Origin: Candidatus Aminicenantota bacterium
GTDB taxonomy: Bacteria > Acidobacteriota > Aminicenantia > Aminicenantales > Aminicenantaceae
Length of the DNA: 8,598 nucleotides
Direction: 5' to 3'
Assembly (NCBI GenBank): GCA_030620655.1
Contig: JAUXEH010000111.1
Location: 1-8,598 of the forward strand
Positions 1 through 7,195 of the stretch are shown one piece after another; the stretch's first letter is position 1; each line of letters begins with the position of its first letter. Made by a program: the position numbers and the translations under genes. The notes beneath the pieces were generated by a model, which worked only from the letters and a program-made list of their open reading frames with translations, had not been told where the DNA came from and made no database searches.

Positions 1-60
1 GACCCAAAATTCGATAAGCAGAGCGAACGGATGCTCAAAGCCCTGGGATATATCAAATAA
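1..60 (+). CDS. C-terminal end of an upstream gene (partial, unidentified)
   Basis: Frame 1 is open from the window edge and encodes 19 residues ending in ...LKALGYIK before a TAA at 58-60. The start lies outside the window. The short tail, with a charged helix followed by LKALGYI, resembles the endings of many sulfatase-family and related secreted hydrolase proteins. That is only an impression from a few residues and no function is assigned. It is separated from nuoA by 111 AT-rich bases, so it is probably not part of the nuo operon, although readthrough is possible because no convincing terminator is visible. Confidence 0.6.
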   Translation, partial: DPKFDKQSERMLKALGYIK

Positions 61-163
61 AAGGTCCCTGTTTCCGCCCAATTTCCCGTGTTGATAAATT
101 TTTGGAAAAAAGCTGTAAAAATGTTTGCATCTTTTTTTTTTATTGTATAAAATTGGGACCTTT
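60..163. repeat. 9-base inverted repeat flanking the nuoA leader
   Basis: AAAGGTCCC (60-68) is exactly complementary in reverse to GGGACCTTT (155-163), with 86 bases between the arms. The right arm ends 8 bases before the nuoA ATG. A further AGGTCCC at 246-252, inside nuoA, could pair with the first seven bases of the right arm. The arms could be a regulator site or RNA-pairing elements around the nuoA start. The pairing is seen in the sequence; any function is inferred. Confidence 0.4.
91..119 (+). promoter_or_regulatory. Candidate sigma-70-type promoter for the nuo operon
   Basis: TTGATA (91-96, five of six matches to TTGACA) is followed after 17 bases by TGTAAA (114-119, four of six matches to TATAAT). 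This would put the transcript start near 126, about 46 bases before nuoA. A second, overlapping option is TTGCAT (125-130), 17 bases, TAAAAT (148-153), or TATAAA at 146-151 with a shorter spacer, giving a very short leader near 160. The region is AT-rich compared with the flanking genes, and it is the only gap of its kind ahead of the operon. No sigma-54 GG-N10-GC pattern was found here. Confidence 0.35.
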
Positions 164-171
164 AAACTCCC

Positions 172-519
172 ATGATAGAATTATTCTTTGTATTTCTCAT
201 CACCGGGGTCCTCGGCGTGATCCTCGTCGTGGTCAATAAGATCACAGGTCCCAAGAGGACCAATCCCACCAAAGAAACGCCTTACGAGTGCGGAAGCCCC
301 TATCTTCAAGACCGGATCTACCCCATCCCCATCAAATACTATCTGGTTGTCTTTCTTTTCCTGGTCTTTGATGTGGAAGTGGTCTTTTTCTACCCCTGGG
401 CGCTGATCTTCAAGACGGTTGGTTCCCCGGCTCTGATCTTCATGTTCGCCTACATGGCGATTCTGGGTCTCGGGTTCGTGTACGCGTGGAAGAAGGGGGC
501 ATTTCAGTGGGAAAAATAA
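172..519 (+). CDS. nuoA: NADH-quinone oxidoreductase subunit A (NuoA)
   Basis: Small membrane subunit of complex I (ND3 family) that sits beside NuoH and NuoJ where the peripheral arm meets the membrane. The 115-residue protein has three predicted membrane helices, at about residues 3-23, 56-77 and 84-106. The hallmark loop YECG (38-41) lies between helices 1 and 2; it corresponds to the ND3 loop near the quinone channel. The helix 2 signature FDVEVVFFYPWA (66-77) carries the conserved acids D67 and E69. The length is at the short end for the family because the N-terminus is brief. ATG 172 is the first start after in-frame stops at 148 and 163. It lacks a clear Shine-Dalgarno sequence, which is odd for the first gene of an operon. 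The 3' end overlaps nuoB. Confidence 0.96.
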   Translation: MIELFFVFLITGVLGVILVVVNKITGPKRTNPTKETPYECGSPYLQDRIYPIPIKYYLVVFLFLVFDVEVVFFYPWALIFKTVGSPALIFMFAYMAILGLGFVYAWKKGAFQWEK

Positions 520-1019
520 AGAAACGCGCCTATTATCAAGAGACGCTGAACGGCGGATTCATCGCGACCAAACTCAACTACATGTTGGGCTGGGGCCGCA
601 AATACTCGCTCTTCCACTACCCCTTCATCACGGCCTGCTGCGGCATGGAATACATGTCGGCGGCCTGCGCGCACTGGGATTTTGACCGGTTCGGCGTTGG
701 GATGACGACCTTCTCGCCCCGCCAGGCGGACATGCTGTTCGTGGTCGGGACCATCTCCCAGAAGGAAGCCCCCGTGCTCAAGACGGTCTATGATCAGATG
801 TGCGAGCCCAACTGGGTCATCGCCTGCGGCGCCTGTGCGGTCAGCGGCGGGATCTACGACAACTATGCCGTGCTGCAGGGGATCGACCAGATCATCCCGG
901 TGGACGTTTACATCCCGGGCTGCCCGCCCAGGCCGGAGACCATTCTGAATGCGTTGGAGAGGCTCCAGGATAAGATCCAGCATCAAAAACAAGATTGGCG
1001 ATGGAAAATCAAAAAGTAA
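507..1019 (+). CDS. nuoB: NADH-quinone oxidoreductase subunit B (NuoB)
   Basis: Peripheral-arm subunit that carries the terminal [4Fe-4S] cluster N2, the electron donor to quinone at the NuoB/NuoD interface. The 170-residue protein shows the four N2 ligands: the adjacent pair C44-C45 (TACCGME), C110 (GACAVSGG) and C139 (PGCPPRP). SPRQAD (70-75) and VDVYIPGCPP are family signatures. Additional cysteines C54, C99 and C107 are unusual. I chose GTG 507 because AAGGGGG (493-499) sits 7 bases upstream and homology begins soon after. A GTG at 486 would add seven residues and enlarge the overlap with nuoA. From GTG 507 the overlap with nuoA is 13 bases. The identity is secure; the start is likely but not certain. 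Confidence 0.96.
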   Translation: MGKIKKRAYYQETLNGGFIATKLNYMLGWGRKYSLFHYPFITACCGMEYMSAACAHWDFDRFGVGMTTFSPRQADMLFVVGTISQKEAPVLKTVYDQMCEPNWVIACGACAVSGGIYDNYAVLQGIDQIIPVDVYIPGCPPRPETILNALERLQDKIQHQKQDWRWKIKK

Positions 1020-1492
1020 TCGAAGCTCTGCAGGAGAAGTTCCCCCAGGCCGTGGTGGAGGTGTCCGCGCAGTTCGGAGACGACACCCTGGTCATCCAAA
1101 AGGATGCGCTTCTGGAGATCATGGATTTCATCTACCAGAAGCCCTATGAATTCACCATGCTGCTGGACCTCACCTGCGTGGACTACATGGGAGAGACACC
1201 GCGGTACCAGATGGTCTACCATGTGTCCTCCCTGGCCCATAACCTGCGCCTCCGCCTGAAAGCAGCGGTGGAGGAAGGGGACCTGACCATCGACTCACTG
1301 ACCGGCCGGTGGAAGAACGCGAACTGGCTGGAGCGGGAGGTGTACGACATGTTCGGCATCCGCTTCAACCGGCATCCGGACATGCGGCGCCTGTTCATGT
1401 ATGAGGGATTCGAGGGCCATCCCCTGCGCAAGGACTATCCTTTGCGCAAGCGCCAGCCGTGCATGCAGCTGAGACAGACCGATGAAGACTAG
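1001..1492 (+). CDS. nuoC: NADH-quinone oxidoreductase subunit C (NuoC, 30 kDa subunit)
   Basis: Cofactor-free structural subunit of the connecting arm, which packs against NuoD and NuoI. The 163-residue protein carries the complex I 30 kDa signature at about residues 107-151: ANWLEREVYDMFGI, then HPDMRRLFMYEGF and GHPLRKDYPL. The N-terminal half has the usual LLDLTCVDYMG segment. nuoC is a separate gene, not fused to nuoD as in E. coli. ATG 1001 is preferred over TTG 995, which is in frame two codons earlier; neither has a strong ribosome site. The start lies inside the end of nuoB and the gene overlaps nuoD by 11 bases, implying coupled translation. Confidence 0.96.
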   Translation: MENQKVIEALQEKFPQAVVEVSAQFGDDTLVIQKDALLEIMDFIYQKPYEFTMLLDLTCVDYMGETPRYQMVYHVSSLAHNLRLRLKAAVEEGDLTIDSLTGRWKNANWLEREVYDMFGIRFNRHPDMRRLFMYEGFEGHPLRKDYPLRKRQPCMQLRQTDED

Positions 1493-2813
1493 GTTACAGA
1501 AAGAAGCCAACAAAGAAAGCCTCTTGATCAACATGGGGCCTTCCCACCCTGCCATGCACGGTACCATCCGTATCATGCTGGAGCTGGACGGCGAGATCGT
1601 GCGCAACTCCGAGGTCGAGGTGGGGTATCTGCATCGGGGCTTTGAGAAGACCTGCGAGCACAAGACCTATTTCAACATGCTTCCGTACACTGACCGCCTG
1701 AATTATGTCTCGCCCCTGATCAACAACCTCGCCTATGTGATGACCATGGAGAAGATGCTGGGCCTGGACATCCCTGAGCGGGCGCAGTACATCCGGGTGA
1801 TCATGTGCGAGCTATCGCGCATCTCGGACCATCTCACGGCCCTGGCGGCCATGACCATGGAGTGCGGCGCGTTCACCGTATTCCTGTATTATATCAAGGC
1901 CAGAGAAGTGCTCTGGGAAGTAATCGAGCAGACCACAGGCGCGCGCATGACGACCTCGTATATCCGGATCGGCGGCGTACGCGCGGACCTGCACCCGGAG
2001 TTCAGTCCCAAACTCGACAAGGCCATCCGCGTGACAAGGGATGTACTCAAGGATGTGAGCGGCCTCCTGGACAAGAACAAGATCTGGATCGACCGGACCC
2101 GGGATGTCGCGGTGGTGAATCCTGAGATGGCGATCAACTATGGATTCACAGGGCCCTGTCTGAGGGCATCCGGAGTGTCCTACGATGTGCGCAAGGCGCA
2201 TCCTTATCTCGTGTACGATCGGCTGGATTTCGAGGTCCCCCTGGGGGAGAAGGGAGACAACTATGACCGCTATCTCGTGCGCATGAAGGAGATGGAACAG
2301 AGTCTGCGCATCATCGAACAGGCCGCAGCCAAGATCCCTCCGGCCTCGTCCTCTGCCGGCCTGATGGCCAAGGGGATGGAGCCGGCAGAGGCCATCAAGA
2401 GTTCCCGGTCCCGGAAGGTCACGGACCGCATCAAGCTGTCTCCCAACCTGGAAGGCTCGGAAAAAGACGTGCACCCGGATATCCTGTCGGCCGGAAAACG
2501 GTATATCGTGCCTCCCAAGGAGGACACATACACCAACATCGAGGGACTGATCAATCATTTCAAGTTCTTCATGCGCGGCCATGGGATCCGGCCTCCCAAA
2601 GGCGAGGTATATTTCAGCGTCGAAGGGGGGAGCGGGGAAGTCGGATTCTACATCGTGTCAGACGGCACGGACAAGCCATACCGGCTGCACCTGAGGGGCC
2701 CCTGTCTGCACATCGTTTCCGCGCTGGAGGAAATGATCCAGGGGCACTATATCGCCGACATCATCCCGACTTTTGGTTCTACCAACATGATCGGAGGGGA
2801 GTTGGATCGATGA
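1482..2813 (+). CDS. nuoD: NADH-quinone oxidoreductase subunit D (NuoD, 49 kDa subunit)
   Basis: Subunit that forms, with NuoB, the quinone-binding pocket of complex I; it is related to the large subunit of [NiFe] hydrogenases but lacks the metal site. In the 443-residue protein, GPSHPAMHG (19-27) carries the quinone-pocket histidine region (H22, H26). HRGFEK lies at 51-56, and TDRLNYV (70-76) carries Y75, the counterpart of the quinone-contacting tyrosine. The C-terminus has PPKGEVYFSVEG, GEVGFYIVSDG and the closing GELDR. The length exceeds the usual 400-420 because residues about 287-338, between AAAKIPP and RYIVPPKEDTYT, are much longer than in familiar NuoD proteins. No frameshift is evident, since family motifs resume in the same frame. 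The stop overlaps the nuoE start as ATGA. Confidence 0.97.
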   Translation: MKTRLQKEANKESLLINMGPSHPAMHGTIRIMLELDGEIVRNSEVEVGYLHRGFEKTCEHKTYFNMLPYTDRLNYVSPLINNLAYVMTMEKMLGLDIPERAQYIRVIMCELSRISDHLTALAAMTMECGAFTVFLYYIKAREVLWEVIEQTTGARMTTSYIRIGGVRADLHPEFSPKLDKAIRVTRDVLKDVSGLLDKNKIWIDRTRDVAVVNPEMAINYGFTGPCLRASGVSYDVRKAHPYLVYDRLDFEVPLGEKGDNYDRYLVRMKEMEQSLRIIEQAAAKIPPASSSAGLMAKGMEPAEAIKSSRSRKVTDRIKLSPNLEGSEKDVHPDILSAGKRYIVPPKEDTYTNIEGLINHFKFFMRGHGIRPPKGEVYFSVEGGSGEVGFYIVSDGTDKPYRLHLRGPCLHIVSALEEMIQGHYIADIIPTFGSTNMIGGELDR

Positions 2814-3283
2814 GTCCGGAGTTTTCGGAACAGACTAAAAAGAGCATAGCCGAGATAGTGGCGCGCTACCCAGAGAAAGAGGCCGCTCTGCTGCCCGTGC
2901 TGCACGCCGCCCAGAGAGAGTTCAGCTATATCTCCCGAGCTACGGAAAAGATGGTGGCCGGCCTACTGGATATCACCCCGGCCAAGGTCCACGAGGTCGT
3001 GACCTTCTACACCATGTACAACCGGCAGCCGGTGGGGCGGTACCACATTCAGATCTGCTCCAACCTCAGCTGTTCGCTGTTGGGGGCCCGTTCGCTCATC
3101 GACCATCTGAGCGAGAAGCTGGGAGTACAGCCGGGGGAGACCACATCGGACCGGAAATTCACACTCTCTCTGGTGCAGTGCCTCGGCGCCTGTGAGCAGG
3201 CGCCCTGCATGATGGTGAATTTCGATTACTACGGAAACCTTGATGCAACCAAGATCGACGAGATCTTAGGAAATCTGGAATAG
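2810..3283 (+). CDS. nuoE: NADH-quinone oxidoreductase subunit E (NuoE, 24 kDa subunit)
   Basis: Thioredoxin-like [2Fe-2S] protein of the NADH dehydrogenase module, which carries cluster N1a and pairs with NuoF. The 157-residue protein has a helical N-terminal part (about 1-70, with VHEVVTFYTMYN at 60-71) and then the ferredoxin fold. Ligands follow the canonical C-x4-C and C-x3-C arrangement: C83 and C88 (CSNLSC), C124 and C128 (QCLGAC). The usual EQAPCMMVN segment follows. ATG 2810 overlaps the nuoD TGA by four bases and has a strong ribosome site, GGAGGGGA (2793-2800), nine bases upstream. The length is normal for the family. Confidence 0.96.
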   Translation: MSPEFSEQTKKSIAEIVARYPEKEAALLPVLHAAQREFSYISRATEKMVAGLLDITPAKVHEVVTFYTMYNRQPVGRYHIQICSNLSCSLLGARSLIDHLSEKLGVQPGETTSDRKFTLSLVQCLGACEQAPCMMVNFDYYGNLDATKIDEILGNLE

Positions 3284-3292
3284 AAGAAGACC

Positions 3293-4540
3293 GTGGAAGA
3301 AAAAGCCTTAAGCCGGTTTTTCAATCAGGAAGGGGCCCACACCCTCGCGTTCTACCTGGAGCAGGACGGATATCAAGCGGCGGGGAAGGCCCTAAAAGAA
3401 ATGACCCCCGAGGAGATCCTCAACGAGGTCAAGGCCGCCAACCTGCGCGGACGGGGAGGGGCCGGGTTCCCTGCGGGCGTCAAATGGGGATTTGTTCCCA
3501 AAGACGTTGACAAACCCAAATACCTCTGTGTCAATGCGGACGAGGGCGAGCCAGGGACCTTCAAGGACCGTTATCTGATGACCTATGCCCCCCACATGCT
3601 GGTGGAAGGCATCATCATCACCTGCTTCTGTGTGGGGATCAACACGGCCTACATCTACATCCGGGGTGAATACGAGAACATCGCCCAGCGCCTGGAAGTG
3701 GCGATCGGCGAGGCGCGTTCACAGGGCTATCTGGGCAAAAACATCATGGACTCGGGTTTCGATCTCGAGGTCCATGTGCATCGCGGGGCGGGCGCCTACA
3801 TCTGTGGAGAGGAAACCGCTCTGCTGGAATCGCTGGAGGGCAAACGAGGCAATCCGCGGCTCAAGCCTCCCTTTCCCGCCTCGATCGGCCTGTTCCAGTG
3901 CCCCACCGTCATCAACAACGTGGAGACCATTGCCAACATCCCCCAGATCATCCGCCATGGAGCGGACCAGTTCTGCAGCAAGGGGCTGCCCAAGGACGGC
4001 GGGACTCGGCTGTTCGGCGTGAGCGGGCCCGTCAACAAGCCCGGGATCTATGAGCTTCCGGTGGGGGCAAGCCTCAAGGAACTGATCTTCACCCATGCCG
4101 GTGGGATGAGGGAGGGCAAGACCCTGAAAGCCGTGATCCCGGGAGGGATGTCGGCTCCGATCTTGAAAGCCGACGAGATCGATATCGCCCTGGACAGCGG
4201 ATCCCTGATGGAGGCCAATTCCATGCTGGGATCCGGGGCGGTCATCGTCATCGATGAGGGTACATCCATACTGGAGGTCCTGCGGATCGTCTCGGAGTTC
4301 TATTCCCATGAATCCTGCGGCCAGTGCACGCCCTGCCGCGTGGGCAATCCCTGGATCCGAAAAACCGTCCGGCGGATCGCGGACGGGAAGGGGAAGCGCG
4401 GGGATATCGAGAACATCCGCAGGGTGGCCACCAACATCCTGGGCAAGACCCTCTGTCCCCTGGGAGACGCGGCCGCCATGCCCATCCTGTCCCTGACCGA
4501 AAAATTCAAGGAGGAGCTGGAGGCTTCCTTGACCGGATGA
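3293..4540 (+). CDS. nuoF: NADH-quinone oxidoreductase subunit F (NuoF, 51 kDa subunit)
   Basis: Catalytic subunit that oxidises NADH through bound FMN and passes electrons to cluster N3. In the 415-residue protein, the glycine-rich GRGGAGFPAGVKW (53-65) and NADEGEPGTFKDR (81-93) form the FMN and NADH site. GAGAYICGEETALLESLEG follows, also part of the nucleotide region. Cluster N3 ligands are C342, C345 and C348 (SCGQCTPCR) plus C388 (LCPLGD). There is no extra N-terminal thioredoxin domain or C-terminal ferredoxin domain of the kind seen in hydrogenase-linked HydB/HndC homologues, which supports a complex I role. The start is GTG 3293, nine bases after the nuoE stop, with a purine-rich AGAAGAAGA just upstream. 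The stop overlaps the nuoG start as ATGA. Confidence 0.97.
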   Translation: MEEKALSRFFNQEGAHTLAFYLEQDGYQAAGKALKEMTPEEILNEVKAANLRGRGGAGFPAGVKWGFVPKDVDKPKYLCVNADEGEPGTFKDRYLMTYAPHMLVEGIIITCFCVGINTAYIYIRGEYENIAQRLEVAIGEARSQGYLGKNIMDSGFDLEVHVHRGAGAYICGEETALLESLEGKRGNPRLKPPFPASIGLFQCPTVINNVETIANIPQIIRHGADQFCSKGLPKDGGTRLFGVSGPVNKPGIYELPVGASLKELIFTHAGGMREGKTLKAVIPGGMSAPILKADEIDIALDSGSLMEANSMLGSGAVIVIDEGTSILEVLRIVSEFYSHESCGQCTPCRVGNPWIRKTVRRIADGKGKRGDIENIRRVATNILGKTLCPLGDAAAMPILSLTEKFKEELEASLTG

Positions 4541-6114
4541 ATCCGAAGATAGAGCGCACGATGGTTAATATCTACATAGACGATAAAGAGATCGAGGTCA
4601 AAGAAGGAACGACCGTGTTCCATGCCGCCCAAGGTGCCGGCATCTCCATCCCGCACTTCTGCTACCATCCCGCCTTTGCCCCGGAAGGAACCTGCCGGAT
4701 GTGCCTGGTGGAGATCGAAGGGATGCCCAAGCTGGAGCTGGCCTGTTCCACTCAGGTCCGGGAAGGCATGAAGATCTACACCCAGAGCGAGCGGGTGCGG
4801 GAAGGACGCATGGGCGTGCTGGAATTTCTGCTGGCCGAACACCCCCTGGACTGTCCCATCTGCGACCAGGCCGGGGACTGCAAGCTTCAGGACTATTACG
4901 AGGAGTACGGCCTGTACGACAGCCGGTTCTCCGAAACCAAAGATAGACGCGAGAAAAAGGTCCGTCTCGGGAAATACCTCCTCCATGATCAGGAGCGCTG
5001 TGTCCTCTGCCGCCGCTGCGTCCGCTTCCTGAGAGATGTCACCGGTACCGGTGAGATGGGCGTCTTTGAGCGGGGGGGACACACCGAGGTCAACACGTAC
5101 GAAGAGGGGCAGGAAGTGGACAACAACTACTCCGGAAACCTGGCCCAGCTCTGCCCGGTGGGCGCCATCACGGATACGGATTTCCGCTTCCAAACCCGCT
5201 CCTGGTTCCTAGAGGAAGGCGAGTCCATCTGCCCGCTTTGCAGCCGGGGATGCCGCATCTCGATCCAGTCCCACCCGGGCTTCGAGCGCTTCCAACTGCC
5301 CAAACGCGTCTACCGCATCAAAGCCGTGGACAATCCCAAGGTCAACGGTCCCTGGATCTGTGACAGGGGCCGGTACGGATACGCGTATCTGGATGAGGGG
5401 CGTGCCACCCGGATCCTGAAAAAAGACGGCCCCGCTCCCGATTGGCCTAAGGCGATTGCCTGGGTGAGCGAAAGGATCCTGCGGCTCAAGTACCGCACCC
5501 GGCTGGGACGCATCTCCGTGATCCTCACCTCCCGTCTTACCAATGAAGAGCTCTTCTTGGCTAAAAAAATCTTCAAGGAGGACCTGGGCGTCGGCAGGAT
5601 CTTTTTTGCCGATCCGCCTCCGGGGGAAGATGACGACCTGCTGCTGACCTCGGACAGGACACCCAATCTGAAGGGAGCGGAAGAGATCGGATGGGATTTT
5701 GCCCCCGTAGACATGGAGACCTTGAATCGGGAGACCGATCTGCTCCTCGTCTTCGGTCCTGATTTTGAGGCTGTCCACAGCCTCTCCGATATCATGGGCT
5801 GTTTCGCACAGATTGAGACCACGGTTCTGGTCACACCCTTCGAGGGTGAGCTGAACACGCAGGTCGACCTGTTTCTGCCGGTGGCGCCCGTGGCGGAGAA
5901 AGCCGGCTCCCTGACAAATACAGACGGAGTGGTCCAGAGCTTCACGCCCGCCTTACCCGCGCTCGGGAACAGCCGTGCGGAATGGTCCTTTTTAGTCGAC
6001 CTGGGCAAAGCGCTCGATCTCAAATTTCAGTATTACAGCCGGTTCATGTCTCCGGAGATCGTTTTCCAGGAAATGACCGGGGAAATCCCATTTTTCGAGA
6101 ATAACCGTGAGTGA
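4537..6114 (+). CDS. nuoG: NADH-quinone oxidoreductase subunit G (NuoG), compact form
   Basis: Large Fe-S subunit that carries electrons from NuoF towards NuoI. From ATG 4537 it has 525 residues. The ferredoxin domain binds N1b with C42, C53, C56 and C70. The His-Cys motif binds N5 with H102, C106, C109 and C115. N4 ligands are C155, C158, C161 and C206. A further set C232-x2-C235-x3-C239 plus C275 matches the N7 site of NuoG proteins such as those of Thermus and E. coli. The rest (about 290-500) is a reduced molybdopterin-oxidoreductase-like domain that keeps DLFLPVAPVAEKAGSLTNTDG and an NSRAEW segment. Many NuoG proteins have roughly 680-900 residues, so this domain is strongly shortened. 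ATG 4537 overlaps the nuoF stop, with GGAGG 13 bases upstream; ATG 4561 is a possible alternative start. Confidence 0.94.
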   Translation: MNPKIERTMVNIYIDDKEIEVKEGTTVFHAAQGAGISIPHFCYHPAFAPEGTCRMCLVEIEGMPKLELACSTQVREGMKIYTQSERVREGRMGVLEFLLAEHPLDCPICDQAGDCKLQDYYEEYGLYDSRFSETKDRREKKVRLGKYLLHDQERCVLCRRCVRFLRDVTGTGEMGVFERGGHTEVNTYEEGQEVDNNYSGNLAQLCPVGAITDTDFRFQTRSWFLEEGESICPLCSRGCRISIQSHPGFERFQLPKRVYRIKAVDNPKVNGPWICDRGRYGYAYLDEGRATRILKKDGPAPDWPKAIAWVSERILRLKYRTRLGRISVILTSRLTNEELFLAKKIFKEDLGVGRIFFADPPPGEDDDLLLTSDRTPNLKGAEEIGWDFAPVDMETLNRETDLLLVFGPDFEAVHSLSDIMGCFAQIETTVLVTPFEGELNTQVDLFLPVAPVAEKAGSLTNTDGVVQSFTPALPALGNSRAEWSFLVDLGKALDLKFQYYSRFMSPEIVFQEMTGEIPFFENNRE

Positions 6115-7186
6115 TATCCTTATCTTGCTAATCAAGATCGTTGCCGCCCTGGTGTGGTTCCTAGGCCTCACGCTGTATCTGACCTGGTTGGAGCGCAAGG
6201 AAAGCGCCGTCATGCAGGACAGGATCGGAGCCAACCGCGCCGATTTTTTCGGCGTCCGTGTGCTGGGGCTTTTCCAGCCCTTTGCCGATGCCATCAAGAT
6301 GATGTTCAAGGAGGACTTCACACCCACGTTTTCTCGAAGGTTCATACACAACCTGGCGCCTTTCCTGGCCTTCTTTTTCACGGCGGTGACCGTGCAGGCC
6401 ATTCCCTTCGGAGATGTGCTGCGTGTGGGCGGCAAGGAGATCAAACTGCAGGTCCTGGACCTCGATGTCGGCATCCTGTTTATCCTGGCCATGCTGTCCT
6501 TCACCGTCTACGGGGTGCTGCTCAGCGGATGGGCCTCCAACAGCCGATGGACGCTGCTGGGCGGCCTCAGGGGAACCGCGCAGCTGGTTTCCTATGAGGT
6601 GGCATTGGGCCTCTCCCTCATCGGCCTGGTGATGGTCTTCCCATCGCTCCGGTTCTCGTCCATCGTGAATTATCAGGGAGAGCTGCTGTTCGGCTGGCTC
6701 CCCCAATGGGGGATCTTTCTCCAGCCCCTGGGTTTCATCGTGTTCCTTTTCGCCTCCCTAGCCGAATCGGAGCGGGTGCCCTTCGACCTGCCGGAAGGGG
6801 AGTCTGAGATCGTGGGATTTTTTACCGAGTACAGCGGGCTCAAGTGGGGCCTCTACATGTTCACGAGTTTCATGAAGGTCCTCCTGATCGCCTGCCTGCT
6901 CACCACCCTCTTCTTCGGTGGATACCATGTCCCCTGGCTCTACCCCGATGGCTTCCATCTCCCCTGGGGAGGGGAGTGGCTGCTGCCTCACGGGATCGTG
7001 GTCCTGTTCCAGATCATCATGTTCAACGTGAAGGTTATCTTTTTCTGCTGGCTGCAGATCCTTATCCGATGGACCTATCCCCGTTTCCGGTATGACCAGC
7101 TCATGGATTTCGGCTGGAAGTTCCTGTTCCCTTTAAGCGTGATCAACATCGTGGCCACGGCCATCGTTATGACTCTGTTGAAATAG
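6107..7186 (+). CDS. nuoH: NADH-quinone oxidoreductase subunit H (NuoH)
   Basis: Membrane subunit (ND1 family) that forms the floor of the quinone channel and links the peripheral arm to the proton-pumping arm. The 359-residue protein is strongly hydrophobic with about eight membrane helices. Signatures are ERK (29-31), QPFADAIK (57-64), KED (68-70), LRGTAQLVSYE (154-164) and the acidic loop AESERVPFDLPEGESE (219-234) followed by GFFTEYSG (237-244). The acidic loop is proposed in the family to couple quinone chemistry to pumping. The usual RxGPNR motif reads RIGANR here (39-44). The GTG start at 6107 overlaps nuoG by eight bases; it is the only start consistent with a complete first helix. 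Confidence 0.96.
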   Translation: MSDILILLIKIVAALVWFLGLTLYLTWLERKESAVMQDRIGANRADFFGVRVLGLFQPFADAIKMMFKEDFTPTFSRRFIHNLAPFLAFFFTAVTVQAIPFGDVLRVGGKEIKLQVLDLDVGILFILAMLSFTVYGVLLSGWASNSRWTLLGGLRGTAQLVSYEVALGLSLIGLVMVFPSLRFSSIVNYQGELLFGWLPQWGIFLQPLGFIVFLFASLAESERVPFDLPEGESEIVGFFTEYSGLKWGLYMFTSFMKVLLIACLLTTLFFGGYHVPWLYPDGFHLPWGGEWLLPHGIVVLFQIIMFNVKVIFFCWLQILIRWTYPRFRYDQLMDFGWKFLFPLSVINIVATAIVMTLLK

Positions 7187-7195
7187 AACACTAAA

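Noticed and set aside
106..141. A-run and T10 run (132-141) resembling a weak intrinsic terminator for the upstream gene.
   Set aside because: The only stem possible is AAAAAAG with CTTTTTT around an 18-base loop, almost all A-T pairs, which is too weak to call a terminator.
1812..2582. Minus-strand open frame of 256 codons opposite nuoD.
   Set aside because: A shadow of the nuoD codon pattern; the translation shows no family motif.
4324..4536. Extension of the nuoG reading frame upstream into nuoF.
   Set aside because: The extension overlaps the conserved N3-cluster end of NuoF and has no homology to NuoG. The ATGA at 4537-4540 is a natural start.
4300..5193. Open frame of 297 codons on the minus strand, antisense to nuoF and nuoG.
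   Set aside because: It lies wholly opposite two clearly conserved genes. Its translation has no recognisable motif, and long antisense frames are common in GC-rich coding DNA.
5310..6023. Minus-strand open frame of 237 codons opposite nuoG.
   Set aside because: Low-complexity Ser/Arg-rich translation, typical of an antisense frame; no motif seen.
4537..6114. Frameshift or premature stop as the explanation of the short nuoG.
   Set aside because: The conserved C-terminal LTNTDG and NSRAEW segments are in frame near the end, and the stop overlaps the nuoH start, so the gene looks complete.
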